Shown: positions 25,829 to 35,241 of the stretch, piece after piece
How the letters are laid out: every line of letters begins with the position of its first letter
Numbering within the stretch: the stretch's first letter is position 1
NCBI RefSeq assembly: GCF_046365375.1
Contig: NZ_JBKEIT010000001.1
Location: forward strand, 186,001-250,000
DNA length: 64,000 nt
Direction: 5' to 3'
Origin: Butyricimonas muris
GTDB lineage: Bacteria > Bacteroidota > Bacteroidia > Bacteroidales > Marinifilaceae
The notes under the pieces: model-generated
What the model saw: only the letters and a program-made list of their open reading frames with translations
Databases searched by the model: none
Told to the model about the DNA's origin: nothing
Made by a program: the position numbers and the translations under genes

Positions 25829-26383
25829 ATGTTTACATTATTGGAAAAAAAACGCTATTTTGAACAATTGTTCCGGGAGAGTTATTCCCGGCTATATTAC
25901 TACGCTTTAAGTTTTTTGAATGATGACGAGCGGGCGAAAGATGTGGTGAGTGATGTTTTCGAGATCGTGTGGAAGGGGCGGGACCGCCTTGAATTTTCAA
26001 CTTCATTAGTTCCTTTTTTATATAAACTTGTCCGTAATGCCTGTCTGGATGAATTGCGGCATGAAAAGACAGCGCAACGTTTTGCTGCGTATATGCGGGA
26101 AGAACCCGAGGCGGTGGACGAAAGCAAGCATTTGGAATACGAGTTGTTGATCGACCGGATACACCGTGCCGTGGAGCAGTTGCCGACTCAAACGAGGAAC
26201 GTGTTCAAAAGATGTTTTCTGGAAGGGAAAAAATATCAGGACGCGGGGGCGGAGTTCGGTATCACGGTGAACACGGTAAAAGCCCATGTTATGAAAGCGT
26301 TACGGATACTGCGGGAACAATTCTCCGGGGAAGAGTTTATACTGCTTTTCTTGTGTTTCGGGAAGTCTACCGAAAAAAAATAA
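25829..26383 (+). CDS. ECF RNA polymerase sigma factor
   Basis: This 184-residue sigma factor has region 2 at about 8-80 (RAKDVVSDVFEIVW) and region 4 at about 120-180 (YQDAGAEFGITVNTVKAHVMKAL). It is followed by its likely anti-sigma fecR (26453) and the SusC/SusD pair, the classic order for trans-envelope signalling units. Its own promoter looks like a primary-sigma promoter, so basal expression does not need autoregulation. It is closely related to the sigma at 24577. Confidence 0.94.
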   Translation: MFTLLEKKRYFEQLFRESYSRLYYYALSFLNDDERAKDVVSDVFEIVWKGRDRLEFSTSLVPFLYKLVRNACLDELRHEKTAQRFAAYMREEPEAVDESKHLEYELLIDRIHRAVEQLPTQTRNVFKRCFLEGKKYQDAGAEFGITVNTVKAHVMKALRILREQFSGEEFILLFLCFGKSTEKK

Positions 26384-26403
26384 AAAAAAGTCGTTTTTGG
26401 CAT

Positions 26404-26428
26404 TACCCATTTTGCAGGGGTCTACGTG
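26404..26428 (+). promoter_or_regulatory. candidate ECF-sigma promoter of the third fecR
   Basis: TACCCATTTT (26404-26413), 11 nt, then CGTG (26425-26428), starting 49 nt before the fecR ATG. An A-rich tract ending AAAAGTCG precedes it, as at the second fecR. The GTG at 26426 lies inside this box, which argues against using it as a start. Confidence 0.55.
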
Positions 26429-26452
26429 TATGGGGTAGATGAATATGACAAA

Positions 26453-27622
26453 ATGGATAAAAAGTATAATTATCGGGATATAGAATTTGGCATGGACGTG
26501 CTCAATCATCTGGTGAAGGACGATGAATTGGTGCGAGAATGGTTGCGGGACGAGGAGCACGGGCAATTGCTGGAAGAATTGCGCCGTATCCGGGAAGGGA
26601 GTTTGGCGGCTGTCGATAAAAAGAAGCCGGATGTCGACGGGGAATGGAAGAAGTTGAACCGGAAGATTTTGCGGAAAAGGATGCTTTGGACTTACAGGGT
26701 AGCGTCGGCTGTCGCTTGCATCGGTATCGTGATTTCAATCGGTTGGTTGTGGAGGAGTCCGATGCCCGCGAAGCGAACGCCTTTCGTGATGGTGATGCCT
26801 GAGAATGACGATTTTACCCCCCGAGGGGTTACACTTGTATTGAATAACGGGGAGGAGATCGATTTGAACCGGGAGAACCGGAAGGTTTTGGTGCAGCGTT
26901 TGCCCCAAGTGATCCGGTCTATCACGGCGGATTCTTTAAAGGGGTTGGTTTATTCTCCCGGGCAACCGCTCCCCGAATTGGAAGGGAATCACACGTTAAA
27001 GGTGCCCCGGGGTGGAGAGTATTTCGTGATTTTGGATGACGGGACGAAAGTGTGGTTGAATGCGGAGACGGAATTTCGTTATCCGGTCGTGTTCGGGGAA
27101 AAGGAACGCGTGGTGGAGTTGTCGGGAGAGGCTTATTTTCAAGTGCGGCGGGACGAGACGCGACCTTTTATAGTGAAGACGGCAGGGGTTCGTACCCGTG
27201 TGTTGGGAACGGAATTTAACGTTCAGGCGTATTCAAGGGAGAAAGAAAATATCACGCTCGTGAATGGAAGTGTAGCGGTCAAGGCTACCGGGAGGAGGAA
27301 AGAAGTGGTGTTGAAACCTCACGAGAATGTCCTGTATAGCGAGGGAAAACTGAAAGTGACGAAGGTGGATATACTGAAGTATACCTCGTGGAAAGAAGGG
27401 TATTTCTATTATGACGACGAGCGGTTGGAAGATATATTGACGGAACTGGGACGTTGGTATAATTTCAGCGTGGTATACGAGGAACCGGAATTGAAGGAGT
27501 TGCGTTTTAAGATTTGGGCAGATCGGAAGGCGACTTTCAGCAAGGTCGTGGAATATTTGAATGAAATGGGAAAATTAAAAATAGAGGTTCGGGATAATTG
27601 TATTATAGTTTTTAAGAAGTAG
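26453..27622 (+). CDS. FecR-type anti-sigma factor
   Basis: This 389-residue protein has a cytoplasmic N-terminus (1-78), a transmembrane helix (about 79-101), a FecR domain (about 185-285, VPRGGEYFVILDDGTKVWLN) and DUF4974 (about 315-389). The start MDKKYNYRDIEF aligns with the paralogue at 12463. An in-frame GTG at 26426 is rejected because it overlaps the promoter-like box. It should hold the sigma encoded at 25829 inactive until the downstream SusC binds ligand. Confidence 0.93.
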   Translation: MDKKYNYRDIEFGMDVLNHLVKDDELVREWLRDEEHGQLLEELRRIREGSLAAVDKKKPDVDGEWKKLNRKILRKRMLWTYRVASAVACIGIVISIGWLWRSPMPAKRTPFVMVMPENDDFTPRGVTLVLNNGEEIDLNRENRKVLVQRLPQVIRSITADSLKGLVYSPGQPLPELEGNHTLKVPRGGEYFVILDDGTKVWLNAETEFRYPVVFGEKERVVELSGEAYFQVRRDETRPFIVKTAGVRTRVLGTEFNVQAYSREKENITLVNGSVAVKATGRRKEVVLKPHENVLYSEGKLKVTKVDILKYTSWKEGYFYYDDERLEDILTELGRWYNFSVVYEEPELKELRFKIWADRKATFSKVVEYLNEMGKLKIEVRDNCIIVFKK

Positions 27623-27717
27623 AAATGATGTATTGGAAATCAAGTATTTGAAAGGCGTGAGCCTCTCGAAAAGGGGATTGTTGTGTCTTGAATTTTAGAA
27701 TGTTAAATAAATGAATT

Positions 27718-30700
27718 ATGGAAAAAAAGCGAAGATCGGTTTATTTAAGGCGGGGACAAGGATGGAGGAAAATGACATTGTGGATGTTTTTTATGCTATG
27801 GGGGTTCCTTGGTTTCTCTCAGGAAAATAAGGTTTCTTTTAAATTTGTAGATCAGGAATTATCCTCCGTGTTGAAGGAGCTGGAAAAGGCGGACGTGTAT
27901 AAATTCATGTTCAATTATGACGACGTGAAGGGGAAAAAGGTCACGTTGGAGGTGAAAGACAAGAAGGTGTTGGAGATATTGGATCTCGTGTTGAAGGATT
28001 TGCCGTTCACGTACCGGACGGACGGGGTGATGGTGATTATAAGACCGAAGGTTGCCGACGTGTCTGCCAAAAAGCATATACTTAAAGGTAAGGTCGTGGA
28101 CACGAAAGGGGAACCGATGGTGGGTGTCACCGTGCGTCTGGATAGCACGACGGTCGGGACGGCAAGTGCCGCGGACGGGACGTTCACGTTGGCGATCGAT
28201 AAGCCGGTGGGGAATCTGATATTCTCTTTTATCGGTTTTAGTGCGAAGAAGGTGGCGGTGACTTCCGGCAAGGAGGTGGTCGTGAAGATGGAAGAGGAAG
28301 TTTCCGACTTGGATCAGGTGACGGTGATCGCCTACGGGTCAAGAAAGAAACGGGAGTTGATCACTTCCGTAGCATCGATCAAGGCGGATGATATAAAAGA
28401 GATTCCCGCTGCCAGTCTGGAAACCTTGTTGCAGGGGCGTATGGCGGGTGTTGGGGTGAATATCCAGTCGGGTTCTCCCGGTGGCGGGGGAACGAACGTG
28501 GCGGTACGCGGGTACAATTCCTTGTGGCTAGATGAAGCGGGAGGGGGCGACGGTTCGCCGCTGTACGTGATCGACGGGGTGCCCGTGCATTCGTTTACTT
28601 CCCCGGTGACGGGAACGAACACGATAGCGGAGATTGATCCCTCGACGATAGAGTCGGTGGAGGTGTTGAAGGATGCCGCCTCTGCCGCTATTTACGGTTC
28701 ACGTGCCGCGAACGGGGTGATATTGATTACCACGAAAAAGGGACGTGCGGGCGAGGGGAAGTTCTCCGTGAACCTGTCCTATTCGGCTTCCGTGTTGCCG
28801 AAAGCCCCGACACAGTTGGGCGGACGGGAGGAACGCCTGTACCATATGGCGGTCATGCGGGCGCAAAGAAATGCCTACGAGGTGAAGGGGAAGGGATATT
28901 ACAAGTACCCGACTTCATACGAGGAGGCTGCTAATAACGAGGCTATATATGATGCTTTTTGGAATAGTGGTTTAGGGGTGGGAACAAAGAGTATTAGAAT
29001 GGTTCAGGATTCCTTGAACCCTTTTTTCAACAATTCCACGAACTGGTACAAGTATATCTTTCGGACGGGAAAGATACTGAATGCTAATATCCAGACAAGC
29101 GGCGGTACGGAAAAGATGACTTACATGGTTGGTGCGGGGTATTACAAGGAAACGGGGATTATGCCGGGAAGTGACTTTTCCCGTGTGAATTTGTTGACGA
29201 ATCTTTCCTTCAATCCCGTGAAGAAGTTGACCGTGGACAGCCGTTTTTATCTGGCGTACACGGACAGAAGCCGGGGTGCGACATCGGGGGATGCTTTCAA
29301 GTACGAGAGCTTCACGGTCGATCCCAATTATACCTCTTCGTTGCTTTTGAAGGGTGGGGCGGTAGAAGAAAAAATGTTGCAGATGCTGAACGGGCAAGTG
29401 GAAAATAACACTTCTTACCGTTTAAGGGCTAACTTGCAGTTGAGGTACGAGATATTGAAGGGATTGTCTGTTTCGACTTCTTTGGCGTTGGATTATACCC
29501 AAGCGAACCAGAACCAGTTTACTCCCAGTTATCTGGATCCTAACGGTTATAATGAAAGTAAATCTTCGGGAGAGATTGCCCGGGATATGTTGTTGTCGAA
29601 CGAGAATTTGTTGAGTTACGTGTTCACGCTCGACGAGGTGCACAATTTTGATTTGTTGTTCGGGTTGGCGTATGACGGTAGCAAGAAATGGAGTAACAGC
29701 GGTCACGGGTTGCGGGGACCGAGTGACCGGATCGAGTATGTCGGAAGTGGTTTTCAGGATTTGGTATACGATCCGAGGGTGGATGATTACCGTGCTTTAA
29801 AAGATTATGGTTCCGATTTTTCGGAAACAGCGATGGTGAGTTATTTCGGGCGTCTGGCTTACAATTATGACAAAAAATACTTGTTGGAAGCCACGGTGAG
29901 GCGGGACGGGTCTTCCGTGTTCGGTGCGGATGTGCGTTGGGCTACGTTCCCGTCCGTAGCGGTCGGGTGGGCTTTTTCTACCGAGCGTTTCATGAAGTGG
30001 GCGTGGTGGTTGAATTACGGGAAGATCCGGGCTAGCTGGGGACGCTCCGGTAGCCAGTTCGCGATCCCGTATCTGGCACAGGGCTTGATGTCCCCGGGAA
30101 CGATCTTTGACGGGGTACAGGGAATGCAGCCCGAGGGGGTGATTAACCGTAAACTGAAATGGGAAGAGTCGGATCAATATGATTTCGGGTTGGATATGGA
30201 CTTTTTTAATTATCGCTTGAACCTGACCATAGATTATTACTATAAATACACACGTGCCTTGATAAACAAAGAGTCGCTGCCCGGCGATATGTACGGGTTC
30301 AACGGGGTACAATGGCGGAACACGATGGCTATTTCCAACGAGGGGTTGGAGTTGGACGCCAAAATCGATATCCTGAGAGACACGGAAGTGAAATGGCGTA
30401 CGCGTTTCAATATATCCCGGAACTGGAATCGTTTCCGGAAGAGTTACTCGGGGAGAGATTTCTATGACAAGGTGATTGGCAAACCGTTGAGCGGGATTTA
30501 TCTTTTCAAGGATTTGGGTATGATCGAGAGTGATGCCGATGTCCCGTATATATTCGATCAATCCGGTAAAAAACAGATGTTGTCACCGGAAGGGGACGAG
30601 GAATATTTTTTCACGAAGGGAATGCGCCGTATTGCGGATATTGACGGCGACGGGCAGATCACGGAAGATGATTTGGTTTATTCCGGGACCACTTTGCCAC

Positions 30701-31203
30701 AGGCTTACGGCGGGCTTGTGAACGAGATTAAATGGAAGAATTTTGACGTGAATATTTTGTTGACTTACACGCTCGGGCGTAAAATGGTGAATCAGTTCAA
30801 GTATAGTACCCTTCAGGGAAGATTGGGAGTTTATCCCGTTTTCGCGGATGTGTCATTGTCCGATTTTTGGCAGTATGCCGGTGACGGGAGTAAGTACCAG
30901 ACTCTCGGTTTGTATGGCAATTCCACGTTGATCAATATAACCGGACAAACGACAGCTTCACTGGAAAACGTACATTATTGCAGGTTGAAACAATTGACGA
31001 TAGGGTACAATCTTCCGAAGCGTATCATGAAGAAGTTGTGGTTGGACGGTATCCGGATTTTCGTGACGGGAGAAGACTTGTTCCTGTTGTCAAATTATTC
31101 GGGGCTTGACCCGGAAGTGGCGAATATCGCTACCGGATTCGATGACGGTCGTACTTATCCCTTGGCGCGGAAATGGACTTTTGGTTTGACTGTAAATTTT
31201 TAA
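27718..31203 (+). CDS. SusC-type TonB-dependent transporter with STN domain
   Basis: This 1161-residue receptor has a signal segment (about 20-36, LWMFFMLWGFLGFSQ), STN (about 40-108), a carboxypeptidase regulatory-like domain (about 120-190, LKGKVVDTKGEPMVGVTVRL), plug (about 200-345, with VEVLKDAASAAIYGSRAANG) and a barrel ending in FGLTVNF. The plug carries a Gly-rich loop (SGSPGGGGTNVAVRGYNS). It follows sigma and fecR and precedes its SusD by 12 bp. Expression is likely autoinduced by its own ligand. Confidence 0.94.
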   Translation: MEKKRRSVYLRRGQGWRKMTLWMFFMLWGFLGFSQENKVSFKFVDQELSSVLKELEKADVYKFMFNYDDVKGKKVTLEVKDKKVLEILDLVLKDLPFTYRTDGVMVIIRPKVADVSAKKHILKGKVVDTKGEPMVGVTVRLDSTTVGTASAADGTFTLAIDKPVGNLIFSFIGFSAKKVAVTSGKEVVVKMEEEVSDLDQVTVIAYGSRKKRELITSVASIKADDIKEIPAASLETLLQGRMAGVGVNIQSGSPGGGGTNVAVRGYNSLWLDEAGGGDGSPLYVIDGVPVHSFTSPVTGTNTIAEIDPSTIESVEVLKDAASAAIYGSRAANGVILITTKKGRAGEGKFSVNLSYSASVLPKAPTQLGGREERLYHMAVMRAQRNAYEVKGKGYYKYPTSYEEAANNEAIYDAFWNSGLGVGTKSIRMVQDSLNPFFNNSTNWYKYIFRTGKILNANIQTSGGTEKMTYMVGAGYYKETGIMPGSDFSRVNLLTNLSFNPVKKLTVDSRFYLAYTDRSRGATSGDAFKYESFTVDPNYTSSLLLKGGAVEEKMLQMLNGQVENNTSYRLRANLQLRYEILKGLSVSTSLALDYTQANQNQFTPSYLDPNGYNESKSSGEIARDMLLSNENLLSYVFTLDEVHNFDLLFGLAYDGSKKWSNSGHGLRGPSDRIEYVGSGFQDLVYDPRVDDYRALKDYGSDFSETAMVSYFGRLAYNYDKKYLLEATVRRDGSSVFGADVRWATFPSVAVGWAFSTERFMKWAWWLNYGKIRASWGRSGSQFAIPYLAQGLMSPGTIFDGVQGMQPEGVINRKLKWEESDQYDFGLDMDFFNYRLNLTIDYYYKYTRALINKESLPGDMYGFNGVQWRNTMAISNEGLELDAKIDILRDTEVKWRTRFNISRNWNRFRKSYSGRDFYDKVIGKPLSGIYLFKDLGMIESDADVPYIFDQSGKKQMLSPEGDEEYFFTKGMRRIADIDGDGQITEDDLVYSGTTLPQAYGGLVNEIKWKNFDVNILLTYTLGRKMVNQFKYSTLQGRLGVYPVFADVSLSDFWQYAGDGSKYQTLGLYGNSTLINITGQTTASLENVHYCRLKQLTIGYNLPKRIMKKLWLDGIRIFVTGEDLFLLSNYSGLDPEVANIATGFDDGRTYPLARKWTFGLTVNF

Positions 31204-31215
31204 ACGAGGTAGATT

Positions 31216-32733
31216 ATGAAAAGATTTTTATATAGTGTACTGGTCGTGTTGCTGTGTGCTTCTTGTGATTCGCTTCTTGATCTGGAACCGAAGAACGGGG
31301 TGACGTTTGAACACTATTTCACGACGGAACAGGATTTGGAAGCGGTAGTAATACAAATGCATGGGAATTTGAGAACAGCTTTGACAGGGGTGACTCAACA
31401 GGAGTTTATGGGACTCCGGGTGGATGTCGTGAAGCAGGGATCTTATATAAATAAAATACGCGGGTTGAATACCGACTATTTGTTGAATGTTACTAATCAA
31501 CAGCAATGGAAGACTTACTACAACACGCTTGCTATCGTGGATTTGTTTTTCGATAATTACAAAAAAGCCAAGGATGTGGCTCCCGAACGGGTACGTTTTT
31601 ATTGCGGTCAGGGAGAATTCGTGAAAGCCATGTGCTATTTTTACTTAGTACGGATGTGGGGTGATGCTGTTATCACGAAAGGAAGCAATTACATTGATAA
31701 ATACGCCAAAAGCCCGGCATCCGTCGTTTTGGACACGGCTATTCATGCCGCCTTACGGGCGTATGACATGTTGCCCAAGTTCAGCGGTCTGAAAAACTCG
31801 AATAACAAAGCGTTGACCTCGAAGCAATACGGGTGTAAGGGAAGTGCTGCCGCCCTGTTGGCTCACCTGTACGCATGGAAGGCTCACGTGGTCGGCGGTC
31901 AGGAGGATTTGAAGGAGGCGGAGAAATGGGCGAGTAAGTTGATCGAGGAAAAGTATCGCGACGAAGTGGGTGTCTATACTCTTGCAGAGAACCCGGAAGA
32001 GGTTTGTGCCGAGGTGATGCACAGGAAAAGTGCGGAGAGTATTTTCGAGTTGGAAATTAATTATCAGGATGCCAGTACTTACTCCGTTTTTCTACCCGCT
32101 TATTCCATGATCGGAGCCCCGATCGTGAAGACCGAGGAAAAGATGGATATTAAAGATAAGGATTTTGGAATAACGATAGCGGGAGTAAATTCTTTGTTCC
32201 CGGCAGGAGATGCACGTCGGGAGGCTTATTTCTACCATCTGGATGATCCGGAATGGCAGGAAGCGGGATTGGCTTATCTCTATAAATGGCGGTATGCCCG
32301 TTACGGGGCATCGGTTGCCGGGGAAGTCTGGCTTAAAGGGATGGATGTGAACCGGGTTATTTTCCGGTTGGCGGATATGTACCTGTTGCGCGCGGAGTGC
32401 CGGGTAAAGATGAATGACCCGGCGGGAGCGAAAGCCGATCTGAACGTAATCCGCGATCGGGCGGAAGCGAAGTTATGGCCTGCCGAAGGTGATAGCGGGG
32501 ATTTGCAATACGATATTTTCAAGGAGCGGGAGAAGGAGTTGTTGTACGAGGGACACCGTTATTACGACGTGGTTCGTAACGGATACTGGAAAACGGAGTT
32601 GCAGGGAGGTTTTAACGATTTGTCGGTTGAGGACGTGAAAGACGGGGCTCTTTACCTGCCTGTTCCCCAAACTGCATTTTCACAAAATGATTTAATGATC
32701 CAGAACACGTTTTGGGCGTCAAAAATGAAATAA
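31216..32733 (+). CDS. SusD/RagB-family substrate-binding lipoprotein
   Basis: This 505-residue lipoprotein (lipobox CASC near residue 17) begins SLLDLEPKN after the cysteine, as in RagB/SusD proteins. TPR-like helices follow, as do the conserved C-terminal segments RLADMYLLRAECRVKMND and KEREKELLYEGHRYYDVVRN. It partners with the SusC at 27718. The next gene follows after 3 bp, so all are in one transcript. Confidence 0.93.
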   Translation: MKRFLYSVLVVLLCASCDSLLDLEPKNGVTFEHYFTTEQDLEAVVIQMHGNLRTALTGVTQQEFMGLRVDVVKQGSYINKIRGLNTDYLLNVTNQQQWKTYYNTLAIVDLFFDNYKKAKDVAPERVRFYCGQGEFVKAMCYFYLVRMWGDAVITKGSNYIDKYAKSPASVVLDTAIHAALRAYDMLPKFSGLKNSNNKALTSKQYGCKGSAAALLAHLYAWKAHVVGGQEDLKEAEKWASKLIEEKYRDEVGVYTLAENPEEVCAEVMHRKSAESIFELEINYQDASTYSVFLPAYSMIGAPIVKTEEKMDIKDKDFGITIAGVNSLFPAGDARREAYFYHLDDPEWQEAGLAYLYKWRYARYGASVAGEVWLKGMDVNRVIFRLADMYLLRAECRVKMNDPAGAKADLNVIRDRAEAKLWPAEGDSGDLQYDIFKEREKELLYEGHRYYDVVRNGYWKTELQGGFNDLSVEDVKDGALYLPVPQTAFSQNDLMIQNTFWASKMK

Positions 32734-32736
32734 GCT

Positions 32737-33429
32737 ATGAAAAAGATACTGTTTATACTGGTCGTGGCGGGTGTATTTACGGCTTGCGGTACAAAATACG
32801 ACTATATCGATACGGGAGTTTGCGAGGAGGAATTCCGGGGTAATATGTATGAATACTTGCAGAGTAATCACTACGATTGGGATTCTATCGTGAAGATTAT
32901 TGATCGCGCGGGATTACGAGAGATGTTCGAAAAGGAGGATTTCACTTTTTTGGGACCCACGAATATCACCATTCGCAAGTGGTTTTTCTGGGATAAGATA
33001 GGTGGCGTGGGAAACACGGACAAGGAATACGTGATTCACGGTTACAAGAGTATCCAACGGGTACCTGTCGAAATATGCCGGAAAATCGTGTTGAGCCACG
33101 TGGTAGAGGGAATTATCGCCCGCGATGATATCGCGAGGGCTACCTATAACGAGGAACAAAAAATGGACGGCGGGGGCAATATTTTTACCACTCGTTGGGG
33201 TAACCGGGTGTGGTTGTGGACGATACAGGAACCTTACATGAATATTCCCGAGATGGGACCGGTTATCGTGGAAATGGCATCGGTTGACGGCGAGGGCAAG
33301 AAAATCAAGGACATCGGTATGGCTACAATCGGCGTGAAACCGACGAACGGGATGGTACATTCGTTGCCGTACAGTTATAATTTGGGAGAGATGTACACGG
33401 ATAGATATTGGGCAATAGTTAATCATTAA
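32737..33429 (+). CDS. FAS1 (fasciclin)-like lipoprotein
   Basis: This 230-residue lipoprotein (lipobox TAC near residue 17) has a middle portion that reads as a fasciclin-like fold. It runs MYEYLQSNHYDWDSIVKIID, then EKEDFTFLGPTNITI, then IVLSHVVEGII, the order of the FAS1 H1 and H2 boxes. FAS1 domains mediate adhesion or ligand binding. Such proteins accompany some SusCD operons in Bacteroidetes, probably as extra surface subunits. It sits 3 bp after susD. Confidence 0.72.
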   Translation: MKKILFILVVAGVFTACGTKYDYIDTGVCEEEFRGNMYEYLQSNHYDWDSIVKIIDRAGLREMFEKEDFTFLGPTNITIRKWFFWDKIGGVGNTDKEYVIHGYKSIQRVPVEICRKIVLSHVVEGIIARDDIARATYNEEQKMDGGGNIFTTRWGNRVWLWTIQEPYMNIPEMGPVIVEMASVDGEGKKIKDIGMATIGVKPTNGMVHSLPYSYNLGEMYTDRYWAIVNH

Positions 33430-33442
33430 TAGCATGGGAGAG

Positions 33443-33859
33443 ATGAAAAAATATTTGGTTTTGATAGGGGTGATATTGGTTTGGTGGGGATGTCACAACC
33501 CCACGCCGGGGTATCTTGAAACGGGTAACGCGCAATACGTGCCCGACACGATGATTATTCGCAAGGAGTTGGATCCGCTGAAAGATGCTTACCGGAAGAT
33601 GAACAATGCTCCTTGGGTATCCCCGAAATGTCAGGGGGTTGACGGTACGGCTCCCGTTCTGTTCGAGATCGTGGACGTGACTTCCGAGGACGGCGATGCC
33701 GCCATGTTCAAGAGTTTCCTGAATATCCGGGGAGGCGGAAGAATGGAGTTTCCCTTGAAAGTAAGTGTACCCGTGGGGCATTACGTGGTTTCCGTCAGGG
33801 TGTCGAACGAGGGATATTCCAAGGTAATCCCTGACGTGTTCACTTTTATCGTGGAATAG
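33443..33859 (+). CDS. small lipoprotein of unknown function
   Basis: A 138-residue lipoprotein from ATG 33443 (MKKYLVLIGVILVWWGC). An in-frame ATG at 33434 would add three residues. The mature part is beta-rich with a short motif MEFPLKVSVPVGHYVVSVRVS suggesting an immunoglobulin-like sandwich. I do not recognise a family. It lies between the FAS1-like and thioredoxin genes with gaps of 13 and 8 bp, so it is an accessory of the same SusCD operon. Confidence 0.75.
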   Translation: MKKYLVLIGVILVWWGCHNPTPGYLETGNAQYVPDTMIIRKELDPLKDAYRKMNNAPWVSPKCQGVDGTAPVLFEIVDVTSEDGDAAMFKSFLNIRGGGRMEFPLKVSVPVGHYVVSVRVSNEGYSKVIPDVFTFIVE

Positions 33860-33867
33860 TAAAATAA

Positions 33868-35148
33868 ATGACTATGAGAAAGAGCGTGTTATTATTAATG
33901 ATATGTATTTTCGCTGCCGGGGCAAGAGGGGAAGGTATCCGTTTTTTCAAGGGTTCCTTCCAAGATGCCTTGAAGCAGGCGAAAGCAGAGAACAAGAAGG
34001 TGTTTGTCGATTTCTACACCACGTGGTGCGGACCTTGTCAACTGATGTCCAAAAATGTATTCCCGGACGACGAGGTCGGGGAGTATTTCAACGAACATTT
34101 TATCAATTATCAGATTAATGCCGAGGACAAGGCGTACCTGCCGGAAGTGAAGCGATACGGCGTCACGGCGTACCCGAATATGTTGATTCTGGACACGGAG
34201 GGCAACGTGCTGGGGCGGCAACTGGGGGCTACCGACAAGAACGGTTTTCTCCGTTTTGCCCGGTTGGCATTGAAGGAAGTGTTGCCCGTGGACCAGCTTT
34301 ACGAGAAACTGAAGAAGGACAGGAAGAATCAAACACTGATGCAGGAGATTCTGTTGGAAGCCCCGGGGTATATCGCCCGCTTGTCCGGTCAGGATCATGA
34401 CAAATGGGAATACCGGATCGAGAAGTTATACGCCGATTACCGGAAGCAAAGACCGTTGGAAGATTGTATCACGGCGAATGACTTGAAGATTTTCTCTATA
34501 TACCACACGGGGATGGGGAAGAAAGACGAGGTGTTTGAATTTGTGTTGTTGCACTTTGATGATTACGCGCGAGTGATTGATCGGAACGAGGTTTCCAATT
34601 TCCTGTTCATGTTGAGTTATCCTTGGATGGAAGAGTTGGCGAAAAAAGGTGATATGAGCTACCGGGAGGAGTTGGAGCGCGTGCGGGGAGATTTGAAGGT
34701 CGTGTATGATTCTATCATGAATTTCGGGGGGATGGACACGTATTCCGGTTTAAAGCTACTGTTTGATGCGGAGTATTACCTGTACAACAAGAAGGATGTC
34801 GAAAAGTACCGTTCGTACATGGAGAAATATTTCGCGGGCTTGGGTAAAGGTATTCGTCCTCAGGATTATATCGGGGCGTTGGAGTCGCTGTATGAAGTAC
34901 TGGGGGAAAAGATCACGCCGGAAGTGGCACGTCAGGGAATCAGTTGGTTGAACGAAGCTCTGAAAAGCAAGTTGCAGCCGGAGATGCAGATGCGTTGTTT
35001 GCTGATGCTGGGCGATTGTTACAAGGCTTCGGGAAGCAAGGAGGATGCGAAGAAGTGTTATGATCAGGCTTACGTGATTTCCCTGCAATTCAATAATCCC
35101 GGTTTGTCGGCGGCGGTACAGGAATATGTAAAGAAATTAGAAGAATAA
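33868..35148 (+). CDS. periplasmic thioredoxin-fold protein with helical C-terminal extension
   Basis: This 426-residue secreted protein has a signal peptide ending near residue 21 and a thioredoxin-like domain (about 25-140). The redox motif is WCGPC (Cys54/Cys57), with cis-Pro in VTAYPNM. A helical region of about 280 residues with TPR-like character follows (for example MRCLLMLGDCYKASGSKEDA). It is likely a disulfide reductase or chaperone working on outer-membrane proteins of the operon. The start could be 33868 or the ATG at 33874. Confidence 0.85.
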   Translation: MTMRKSVLLLMICIFAAGARGEGIRFFKGSFQDALKQAKAENKKVFVDFYTTWCGPCQLMSKNVFPDDEVGEYFNEHFINYQINAEDKAYLPEVKRYGVTAYPNMLILDTEGNVLGRQLGATDKNGFLRFARLALKEVLPVDQLYEKLKKDRKNQTLMQEILLEAPGYIARLSGQDHDKWEYRIEKLYADYRKQRPLEDCITANDLKIFSIYHTGMGKKDEVFEFVLLHFDDYARVIDRNEVSNFLFMLSYPWMEELAKKGDMSYREELERVRGDLKVVYDSIMNFGGMDTYSGLKLLFDAEYYLYNKKDVEKYRSYMEKYFAGLGKGIRPQDYIGALESLYEVLGEKITPEVARQGISWLNEALKSKLQPEMQMRCLLMLGDCYKASGSKEDAKKCYDQAYVISLQFNNPGLSAAVQEYVKKLEE

Positions 35149-35154
35149 TTACAG

Positions 35155-35183
35155 GAAGAGGTTTATTCATACCCTACCTCTTC
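35155..35183. other. 8-bp hairpin after the thioredoxin gene
   Basis: GAAGAGGT (35155-35162) and ACCTCTTC (35176-35183) could form a stem 7 bp downstream of the stop. There is no U-run, so it may be a weak terminator or an mRNA 3'-end element separating the operon from the next lipoprotein gene. Confidence 0.5.
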
Positions 35184-35241
35184 GTCCATATTAACACTAA
35201 CAGAACCTTTTGGGGTACAAGGTGAAAAAAAATGAAAGACC

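Noticed and set aside
26426..26452. GTG start of the third fecR
   Set aside because: It overlaps the conserved promoter-like box, and the paralogue aligns from the ATG at 26453.
29797..30561. 254-codon minus-strand open frame
   Set aside because: Antisense to the susC at 27718 with no motif or promoter; explained by codon bias of the real gene.
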